From an uncultured Bacteroidota bacterium (GTDB taxonomy: Bacteria > Bacteroidota > Bacteroidia > Flavobacteriales > Flavobacteriaceae): DNA of 32,170 nt. Positions 26,111 to 32,170 of the stretch are shown here, piece by piece. Under the pieces are notes generated by a model. It was not told where the DNA came from and searched no databases. It was given only the letters and a program-made list of their open reading frames with translations. The position numbers and the translations under genes are program-made. The DNA is taken from assembly GCA_902518355.1 (NCBI GenBank), contig CABYFY010000014.1:1-32170 (forward strand), given 5' to 3'. The first letter of the stretch is position 1. Every line of letters starts with the position of its first letter.

Positions 26111-28084
26111 ATGAATTATTCAAATTCAAAAATAAGTACCTCTACACACATAGATCTCTACACAGGAATGTTGATTCCAAGAATGATAGAGGAGAAAATG
26201 CTAATCCTATTAAGGCAAGGAAAAATTTCAAAATGGTTTTCAGGCATTGGTCAAGAAGCAATTTCTGTTGGAGTAACGAAAGCTTTAAAGGATGATGAGT
26301 ACATACTACCAATGCACAGAAACTTGGGTGTATTCACCAGCAGGAAAATTCCATTGTACAAGCTATTTTCACAATGGCAGGGAAAATCAAATGGATTTAC
26401 CAAAGGAAGAGATCGATCTTTCCATTTTGGGACAAATGAGCACTCAATAGTTGGCATGATTTCTCATTTAGGACCTCAAATGGGTGTGGCAGACGGTATC
26501 GCTCTAAATAACCTAATATCAAATAATAAAAAAATCACAGTAGTATTTAGCGGAGAAGGTGGAACTAGCGAAGGTGATTTTCATGAGGCCTTAAATGTTG
26601 CTTCTGTATGGAATTTACCTGTAATTTTTATTATAGAAAATAACGGATATGGCCTATCTACACCCACAAATGAACAATACAACTGTAAAAATATTGCTGA
26701 TAAAGGGGTTGGATATGGAATTGAATCAATGACGCTGGATGGCAATAATATTATTGAAGTTTTTTCAACGATAAGAAATCTTAGAAAAAAAATATCCAAG
26801 AAACCTAAGCCATATTTGATTGAGTTTAAAACTTTTAGAATGAGAGGTCATGAAGAGGCTAGTGGAATTAAATATGTTCCTAAGGAATTAATAGATGAAT
26901 GGAATAAAAAAGATCCAATTTATAATTATGAAAAATTTCTACTAGATTCAAAGATTTTAAACTTAAAAGATATTGAAAATATCAAGCAGGAAATTTCAAA
27001 AGAAATAGAATCTAACTTGTCAATATCATTCAATGAAGAAAAAATCAATTCATCTATTGAAAATGAAATTTCAGATGTCTTCAAAAAGTTTGATTTTAAA
27101 AAAATTAAATCCACAGAAAAATTAGTTGAAAAAAGATTTGTTGATGCAATTTCTGATGGAATTAAGGAGTCAATGATGAGGTTTGATGACTTAATAATAA
27201 TGGGACAGGACATAGCTGAATATGGAGGTGTATTCAAAATAACCAAAGGTTTTGTTGAAAAATTTGGTAAAGATAGAGTTAGAAATACACCTATTTGTGA
27301 ATCCTCAATTATTGAAATTGCTATGGGATTATCAATATGTAAGCGAAAAAGTATTGTAGAGCTTCAATTTTCTGATTTTATAACTTCTGGATTTAATCCT
27401 GTGGTTAATTATTTAGCCAAAATTCACTATAGATGGGGGCAAAATGCTGATGTGGTTTTACGGATGCCTTGTGGGGCAGGAGTGGGGGCGGGACCATTTC
27501 ATTCACAAACCAACGAAGCATGGTTCACAAAAACACCAGGCCTTATTGTTGTGTATCCGGCATTCCCATATGATGCTAAAGGACTTTTAATATCTTCAAT
27601 AGAAAATCCAAATCCAGTTCTATTTTTTGAACATAAGGCGTTATACAGAAGTATTCGTGGAGATGTGCCAGAAGGATATTTTAATATTGAAATAGGTAAA
27701 GCAAAACTACTAACAGTCGGAAGTGATATTTCAGTTATTACGTATGGATCAGGAGTGCATGAAGCCATAAAAGTTATTGAAAATAATTCAATCAGTTGTG
27801 ATTTAATCGATCTAAGAACTCTATCTCCATTAGATAAGGACTCAATAATAAATTCTGTAAATAAAACCGGAAAAGCCATCATATTACATGAAGATAGTTT
27901 ATTTGGAGGGCTTGGGTCAGAAATTTCATCAATTATAATGGAAAACTGTTTTGAAAATTTAGATGCACCTGTAAGACGTGTAGGAAGTCTTGATACTCCA
28001 ATTCCATTTGAAGAGAATTTAGAAAAACAATACTTGCCTTTTGAAAGATTTGAAGAAGAAATTAAAGATCTACTAAATTATTAG
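26111..28084 (+). CDS. Fused alpha/beta E1 component of a branched-chain-type 2-oxoacid dehydrogenase
   Basis: The 657-residue protein fuses the E1 alpha (about 1-325) and E1 beta (about 341-657) subunits. The alpha half holds the thiamine diphosphate motif, from GEGGTSEGDFHEALN (148-162) to the closing ENN (176-178), and the loop RMRGHEEASG (243-252). The beta half starts KRFVDAISDGIKESM and includes GQDIAEYGGVFKITKG (365-380) and a C-terminal transketolase domain (LFGGLGSE). This layout fits the 2-oxoisovalerate-type dehydrogenase found fused in many Bacteroidota. It decarboxylates branched-chain 2-oxoacids and passes acyl groups to E2. E2 and E3 are not in the window. Its 3' end overlaps the convergent dipeptidase gene by 23 bp. 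Confidence 0.92.
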   Translation: MNYSNSKISTSTHIDLYTGMLIPRMIEEKMLILLRQGKISKWFSGIGQEAISVGVTKALKDDEYILPMHRNLGVFTSRKIPLYKLFSQWQGKSNGFTKGRDRSFHFGTNEHSIVGMISHLGPQMGVADGIALNNLISNNKKITVVFSGEGGTSEGDFHEALNVASVWNLPVIFIIENNGYGLSTPTNEQYNCKNIADKGVGYGIESMTLDGNNIIEVFSTIRNLRKKISKKPKPYLIEFKTFRMRGHEEASGIKYVPKELIDEWNKKDPIYNYEKFLLDSKILNLKDIENIKQEISKEIESNLSISFNEEKINSSIENEISDVFKKFDFKKIKSTEKLVEKRFVDAISDGIKESMMRFDDLIIMGQDIAEYGGVFKITKGFVEKFGKDRVRNTPICESSIIEIAMGLSICKRKSIVELQFSDFITSGFNPVVNYLAKIHYRWGQNADVVLRMPCGAGVGAGPFHSQTNEAWFTKTPGLIVVYPAFPYDAKGLLISSIENPNPVLFFEHKALYRSIRGDVPEGYFNIEIGKAKLLTVGSDISVITYGSGVHEAIKVIENNSISCDLIDLRTLSPLDKDSIINSVNKTGKAIILHEDSLFGGLGSEISSIIMENCFENLDAPVRRVGSLDTPIPFEENLEKQYLPFERFEEEIKDLLNY

Positions 28085-29198
28085 CCATTAGTTCTTTAGA
28101 AATATTTTCAACCTCATCCAAAACCCTCAATAAATTTAAACCCCAAAGTTTTTTAATTTTCTCCTTTGAATAACCTCGCTTAACTAATTCGTAAGTTACA
28201 TTAAAGGTTTCTGATGCATCTTTCCATTTTAAAATACCACCGCCGCCGTCAAAATCACTACTTATTCCTACATGATCAATACCCATATATGAAACCATAT
28301 AATCTATATGATCAACTAAATGTTTTACAGAGACATTTTTTGGATTATAAGTACTTTCTTCTTTTAAATATGTTGCAAATGCAACTGTTTGAACTACACC
28401 TCCATTTATCTTAATCAGATCTAATAATTCATTATCTAAATTTCTTGCGTGGTTGCAAAGATGTCGAGCAGAGGAGTGGGAGGCTATCAATGGAGCTTTA
28501 GACAATTTTAAAGTTTCTCTGATTGATTCTTTTGATGGATGTGAAATGTCTATTATCATACCTAGCTCATTCATTCTCATTACAGCTTTTTTACCAAGAT
28601 CACTTAGACCATTATGAACATAAAATCCTTCATATTCTCCAGTATTGCTATCTGATAATTGATTATGACCATTATGAGATAATGACATGTATCTAGCACC
28701 TCTTTTATAAAACTCATCAATAATATCAATGTTTTCACCTATTGGATAACCGTTTTCAACACCAATCATGATAGCTTTTTTTCCAGATTTAACTATTTCA
28801 TAAACATCTGATGAACTAGTAGCTATACTCAATTGCCCAACAGAATAATCATTAATTAATCTGTGAATAGCATCAAATTTATTAATTGCATTTTCATATG
28901 CTTTCTTATAACCATTATCATTAAGACTATCTTGTGCAGTATAGACAACAAGCCAAGGAACATCTAAACCACCTTCTTTAATTTTTGGAATATTAACCTG
29001 ACTTTCAGTATCCATTGAATAATTATTTTCATCTGTAAAATTCTTCAAGTCAATATCACAATGAGTATCAATTGTTATCACTTCATCATGAATTTTTACA
29101 GCTTTATAATAGGTGTTCATACTTGTATATATCCAAAAAGAAATTACAATTAGTAATGAAACTAATAAAAATTTTTTGACCAACAATTTATTCATCAT
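28062..29198 (-). CDS. Membrane dipeptidase (peptidase family M19, renal dipeptidase-like)
   Basis: The 378-residue protein has an N-terminal signal anchor (about 9-25), so the catalytic domain is probably periplasmic. M19 zinc-site motifs are present: DTHCD (44-48, metal His46 and Asp48), GVENGYPIG with the bridging Glu, DISHPS, ASHSSARHLCNHARN, and GIDHVGISSDFDGGG. These enzymes hydrolyse dipeptides, including some D-amino-acid and beta-lactam-like substrates, so a role in cell-wall peptide recycling is possible. Its stop lies inside the end of the E1 gene (23-bp overlap). It diverges from the helicase across 101 bp. Confidence 0.92.
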   Translation of the reverse strand: MMNKLLVKKFLLVSLLIVISFWIYTSMNTYYKAVKIHDEVITIDTHCDIDLKNFTDENNYSMDTESQVNIPKIKEGGLDVPWLVVYTAQDSLNDNGYKKAYENAINKFDAIHRLINDYSVGQLSIATSSSDVYEIVKSGKKAIMIGVENGYPIGENIDIIDEFYKRGARYMSLSHNGHNQLSDSNTGEYEGFYVHNGLSDLGKKAVMRMNELGMIIDISHPSKESIRETLKLSKAPLIASHSSARHLCNHARNLDNELLDLIKINGGVVQTVAFATYLKEESTYNPKNVSVKHLVDHIDYMVSYMGIDHVGISSDFDGGGGILKWKDASETFNVTYELVKRGYSKEKIKKLWGLNLLRVLDEVENISKELMANNLVDL

Positions 29199-29221
29199 TG
29201 ATGAGAAATTTAAAAATTAAT

Positions 29222-29266
29222 ACTTAAAACTAATAAAATCAACTTAAAATATAAATAAACTTAGAA
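29222..29266. repeat. Three ACTTARAA direct repeats in the dipeptidase/helicase gap
   Basis: acttaaaa is found at 29222-29229 and 29242-29249, and acttagaa at 29259-29266, with start-to-start spacing of 20 and 17 bp. They lie just upstream of the helicase promoter element. A regulatory role is possible but the repeats are short and AT-rich. Confidence 0.3.
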
Positions 29267-29273
29267 TTCTTAC

Positions 29274-29281
29274 TATTTTTG
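29274..29281 (+). promoter_or_regulatory. Predicted Bacteroidota -7 promoter element for the helicase operon
   Basis: The sequence tatttttg followed by c matches TAnnTTTG perfectly and lies 18 bp before the helicase ATG (29300), a normal distance. I see no good -33 TTG. It would drive helicase, HMA protein and glycosyltransferase. Confidence 0.55.
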
Positions 29282-29299
29282 CAAATCTGAGCTATTCAA

Positions 29300-30808
29300 A
29301 TGAGTATCAAAACTGAAATAGATTTATATAATTATCAGAAAGGTGCAATCGATAAAATTTTTGAAAGATTTGAAGATTGCCCAAGTGATTACCATCTGTT
29401 GTATCAACTTCCTACTGGAGGAGGTAAAACAATTATTTTTTCTGAAATTGTACGTCAATATTTAAAACTTAAAAAGAAAAAAGTAGTTGTGTTGACTCAC
29501 AGAATAGAGTTATGCAATCAAACATCCAAAGTTTTAAGTGACTTCGGTGTATTAAATAAGGTTGTTAATAGTAAAGCTTCATTAGATGACCAGGAAGAGT
29601 ATAGTTGTTTTGTTGCTATGGTAGAGACATTAAACAATCGATTATTAGATGATAAACTAGATATTTCAGATGTAGGATTGGTTATAATCGATGAAGCTCA
29701 TTATAACTCATTTACCAAATTACTAAAATTTTTTAGTAGCTCTTTCATTCTTGGTGTTACTGCGACACCACTTAGCTCAAATATAAATTTACCGATGACA
29801 GATAATTATGATGAATTAATTGTAGGCGAATCAATAAGTGAGCTCATAAAGAATAATTTTCTTGCTAGGGCAAACTTATATACATACAATGTTGGTTTAA
29901 CAAGTTTAATTGTTGGAGCTAATGGTGATTATACGGTTAAATCATCAGAAGAATTATACACAAATAATGACATGCTTTCAAAATTGCTACTTGCTTATGA
30001 GGAAAGATGTTTAAATCAAAAGACTTTAATCTTTAATAATGGGATTAACACTTCATTAATCGTATATGACACATTTAAGAAAGCTGGTTTCAATGCAAGA
30101 CATCTAGATAATACAGCAACAAAAAAACAAAGATCAGAAACACTTAAATGGTTCAAGGAAACACCAGATGCTATTTTAACCTCAGTTAGTATCCTTACAA
30201 CCGGTTTCGATGAGCCTACCGTAAAATGTATAATGATTAATCGAGCAACTAAATCATTGACTTTGTATTACCAAATGATAGGAAGAGGTTCTAGATTACT
30301 AAAAGATAAAAACACTTTTGAAGTAATTGATTTAGGGAATAACTTTTACAGATTTGGTGAATGGGGTTCTGATATAGATTGGCATAAGATATTTAGAAAC
30401 CCAATGAATTATCTTGATAGTATTCAATCTGATGAAGAGATTGAAGGAAGGTTTAGATACGAAATGCCTGATGAATTAAAAGAATTATTTTCTAATTCTG
30501 AAAATATTCATTTTGATGTTGATAAAACATATGTAGAATCAATAAAAAAAGGAAAATCATCAAAAACTGTATTAGAAAAAGCAATTAATCATCACTCTGT
30601 GATGTGCGTAGAGAATAGTGAGGATGAATTTGACGCTTTAATATTGGTAAAAGAATTAAATGATGATATAGACTATGTAATTAAAAGATACTCAAAATGC
30701 ATCAGCAAAAGTACAGATAACTTTCTTGACTGGTTAACTAAAGATTACAAAAAAAGATTGAGAACTAATATTAGGGTAAATTTTGAGGAAATAAAAAACA
30801 AAAAATAA
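29300..30808 (+). CDS. DEAD/DEAH-box superfamily 2 helicase
   Basis: The 502-residue protein has a complete SF2 core. Walker A is PTGGGKT (38-44), motif Ia VVLTHRIEL, motif II DEAH (131-134), motif III TATP (154-157), motif V LTTGFDEP (299-306) and motif VI QMIGRGSR (325-332). The N-terminal YNYQKGAIDKI is a Q-like region, as in type-III-restriction/RadD-like helicases. The last 130 residues (about 370-502) match nothing I recognise and are charged and helical, so they may give substrate specificity. RadD/YejH-like DNA repair is the closest guess. It stands alone with no methylase or nuclease nearby, so I do not call it a defence gene. Confidence 0.88.
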   Translation: MSIKTEIDLYNYQKGAIDKIFERFEDCPSDYHLLYQLPTGGGKTIIFSEIVRQYLKLKKKKVVVLTHRIELCNQTSKVLSDFGVLNKVVNSKASLDDQEEYSCFVAMVETLNNRLLDDKLDISDVGLVIIDEAHYNSFTKLLKFFSSSFILGVTATPLSSNINLPMTDNYDELIVGESISELIKNNFLARANLYTYNVGLTSLIVGANGDYTVKSSEELYTNNDMLSKLLLAYEERCLNQKTLIFNNGINTSLIVYDTFKKAGFNARHLDNTATKKQRSETLKWFKETPDAILTSVSILTTGFDEPTVKCIMINRATKSLTLYYQMIGRGSRLLKDKNTFEVIDLGNNFYRFGEWGSDIDWHKIFRNPMNYLDSIQSDEEIEGRFRYEMPDELKELFSNSENIHFDVDKTYVESIKKGKSSKTVLEKAINHHSVMCVENSEDEFDALILVKELNDDIDYVIKRYSKCISKSTDNFLDWLTKDYKKRLRTNIRVNFEEIKNKK

Positions 30809-30824
30809 TTTATTAATTTTAAGT

Positions 30825-31319
30825 ATGAGTTTTCTAAAATGGCATAAAAAACAAGTTGAAAAAAATTTAAATATGTTTGGACTATCTAATTATCAAGGAT
30901 TATGGGTTTCATTTATTAAAGGATTAATATTTGGGGCAATTATTATGTGGTTTGTAAGCTGCAACGAGCAAGTCGTTGTAAAAAAGGCTCCCACTACTGA
31001 AACTAAAATAACAAGCGAACTTCAATCTGATTATAGTATTGGTGTAAAAGGAAATTGCGGCATGTGTAAATCCACGATTGAAAAAGCTGTCAAAAGCTTA
31101 GATTTTGTAGAAAATGCAGAGTGGGGGATTAAAACAAAAATTTTAGACGTTGAATTTATTGACTCGGTTAATTTTGATTTGCAGGCATTAAATTCAGCAA
31201 TAAATCAATCAGGTTATGAAACTATGAATACAACTGCAGATCAAACAGCGTATGATGCATTACCTATGTGTTGTAAATATGATCGAAATATGGTGGTATA
31301 TGGTCCAAAATTTGATTAA
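30825..31319 (+). CDS. Heavy-metal-associated (HMA) domain membrane protein or lipoprotein
   Basis: The 164-residue protein has three parts. Residues 1-45 form a basic, amphipathic stretch (LKWHKKQVEKNLNMFGLSNY) and one hydrophobic segment (about 27-45). Residues 43-46 (FVSC) look like a lipobox, with Cys46 as the possible lipidated residue. An HMA domain (about 70-132) carries Cys78 and Cys81 in GNCGMCKSTIEKAV, the metal-binding CxxC of copper or zinc carriers. A tail holds the pair Cys149-Cys150 in LPMCCKYDR. If processed at Cys46, the signal would be unusually long, so either an internal start (Met17) or a membrane anchor is possible. It lies 16 bp after the helicase and 2 bp before the glycosyltransferase. 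Confidence 0.8.
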   Translation: MSFLKWHKKQVEKNLNMFGLSNYQGLWVSFIKGLIFGAIIMWFVSCNEQVVVKKAPTTETKITSELQSDYSIGVKGNCGMCKSTIEKAVKSLDFVENAEWGIKTKILDVEFIDSVNFDLQALNSAINQSGYETMNTTADQTAYDALPMCCKYDRNMVVYGPKFD

Positions 31320-31321
31320 AA

Positions 31322-32170
31322 TTGAATCCTAAGGGGAGAATAAACAACCTAAGAAGAAAAACAACAAGATTTTTCTCAAAAATATTTGTAAGCGATAAGC
31401 TTTCAGAAGATAATTTTTCTCAAAATATTACTCAGGTAAAAAAAGTTTTAGTTTCAAGACCTAATCATAGACTTGGAAATAATTTGTTACTAACTCCTTT
31501 AATCACAGAAATTTCTGAAATTTTTCCAAATGCGGAAATACACATTTTCACAAAAGGCGACTTAGCTAATGTTGTATTTGAAAATTATAAAGATGTAGTA
31601 AGGTTAATAAAACTACCAAGGAAACCTTTCAAAAATTTAATTGAATATTTTTCATGCTGGTTTTCAATTTTAAGTGAAAAATATGATATTTCAATAAATG
31701 CCAATAGAGTGTCTTCTTCAGGAAAATTAGCTACAAAATTTTCTAGATCTAATTACAAATTTTATAATATTTTGAATGAAAATTCAGAATTAATAAATGA
31801 TTATTCACACAATGCAAAAAACCCAGTATATAACCTGAGATATCTGGTTAAAAACAAAATAAATAGATCTGAAATTATTATACCAAAACTGGATATTAAA
31901 TTACGAGATTATGAGATAAAAAATGGTGAAAAATTATTAAAATCAATGTTTAGAGATCAAAAACCGGTTATCTCAATTTTTACTTTTGCAACGGATGAAA
32001 AATGCTACAATAAAGCTTGGTGGAATAATTTATATCAAAAAATAAAAGTTCTTGAAAAGAATTATAATATTCTTGAAATTCTTCCTGCTGAAAATATATC
32101 ACAAATTGATTTTGCAGCAAAATCATATTATAGTAGAGATATTAGAGAAATTGCAAGCGTAATGTTTAAT
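31322..32170 (+). CDS. Glycosyltransferase family 9 protein, heptosyltransferase-like (partial, C-terminus cut off)
   Basis: The reading frame is open from a TTG at 31322 to the window edge (283 codons, no stop). No ATG lies before the conserved core, so TTG, two bases after the upstream stop, is the best start. A basic N-terminus (NPKGRINNLRRKTTR) precedes KVLVSRPNHRLGNNLLLTPL (41-60), the GT9 motif usually written RPxxxGDxxLxTP. A second domain begins near PVISIF. GT9 enzymes transfer heptose or other sugars to LPS core or surface glycans from ADP-activated donors. The acceptor here is unknown. The missing C-terminus holds the donor-site motifs. Confidence 0.85.
   Translation, partial: MNPKGRINNLRRKTTRFFSKIFVSDKLSEDNFSQNITQVKKVLVSRPNHRLGNNLLLTPLITEISEIFPNAEIHIFTKGDLANVVFENYKDVVRLIKLPRKPFKNLIEYFSCWFSILSEKYDISINANRVSSSGKLATKFSRSNYKFYNILNENSELINDYSHNAKNPVYNLRYLVKNKINRSEIIIPKLDIKLRDYEIKNGEKLLKSMFRDQKPVISIFTFATDEKCYNKAWWNNLYQKIKVLEKNYNILEILPAENISQIDFAAKSYYSRDIREIASVMFN

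Noticed and set aside
27499-27882. 127-codon antisense frame in the E1 gene
   Set aside because: Entirely within the conserved E1 beta domain; no motif or promoter of its own.
29300-30808. Helicase as part of an anti-phage defence system
   Set aside because: Neighbours are a metal-binding protein and a glycosyltransferase. No nuclease, methylase, TIR, reverse transcriptase or other defence partner is visible.

Overview
The window looks like core chromosome from a streamlined, AT-rich marine Bacteroidota, most likely a Flavobacteriia member. G+C is about 30% by eye. The reasons are a Bacteroidota-type LptD, a bacillithiol glycosyltransferase (BshA), a fused E1 alpha/beta 2-oxoacid dehydrogenase, an SUI1-like factor, a NagZ-beta-lactamase fusion, and gene neighbourhoods I recall from flavobacterial genomes (recalled, not searched). 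Coding density is extreme. No gap exceeds about 120 bp, many genes share ATGA or TAATG stop/start overlaps, and all four tail-to-tail gene pairs have a 0-2 bp gap or overlap. I saw no rRNA, tRNA, CRISPR array, insertion sequence or prophage.

Layout. Positions 1-2534 (minus strand) hold tsaD, rsmE and a truncated AI-2E family permease in one tightly coupled operon. Positions 2621-5536 (plus) hold pfkA, gapA and a BadF/GlcNAc-kinase-type sugar kinase. Positions 5516-8528 (minus) hold lptD and ridA. Positions 8605-17670 (plus) hold a long run of envelope and redox genes: a secreted peptidoglycan amidase, an MCE/MlaD protein, a membrane 4Fe-4S protein, a small HAD-like protein, a CCG-type Fe-S protein, a conserved protein of unknown function, a GH3 + beta-lactamase fusion, and bshA. 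A GH109-like Gfo/Idh/MocA oxidoreductase follows (17679-19079), facing an E. coli-type D-lactate dehydrogenase (19082-20773, minus). Positions 20880-23871 (plus) hold aroC, a dicarboxylate/amino-acid symporter and ung. Positions 23872-25996 (minus) hold a 2-oxoglutarate oxygenase, an SUI1-like factor and a nucleoside phosphorylase. A fused 2-oxoacid dehydrogenase E1 (26111-28084, plus) converges on an M19 dipeptidase (28062-29198, minus). The right end (29300 to the edge, plus) holds an SF2 helicase, a heavy-metal-associated membrane or lipoprotein, and a truncated family 9 glycosyltransferase.

Themes. Many genes concern the envelope: LptD for LPS export, an amidase and a NagZ-like enzyme for peptidoglycan turnover, MlaD-like lipid traffic, and GT9 for glycan synthesis. 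The rest cover glycolysis, lactate oxidation, bacillithiol, branched-chain keto-acid oxidation, tRNA and rRNA modification, and DNA repair.

I found no obvious defence system or mobile novelty. The best candidate for an undescribed system is the 9729-13645 cluster, which pairs an MCE protein with an HdrDE/DsrMK-like membrane Fe-S pair, split by a HAD protein and followed by a small protein of unknown function. Smaller points of interest are a twin palindrome 20 bp apart in the dld/aroC promoter region, a G-free repeat leader before the sugar kinase, an oxygenase translationally coupled to a translation factor, and an unusual N-terminal module on the heavy-metal-associated protein.
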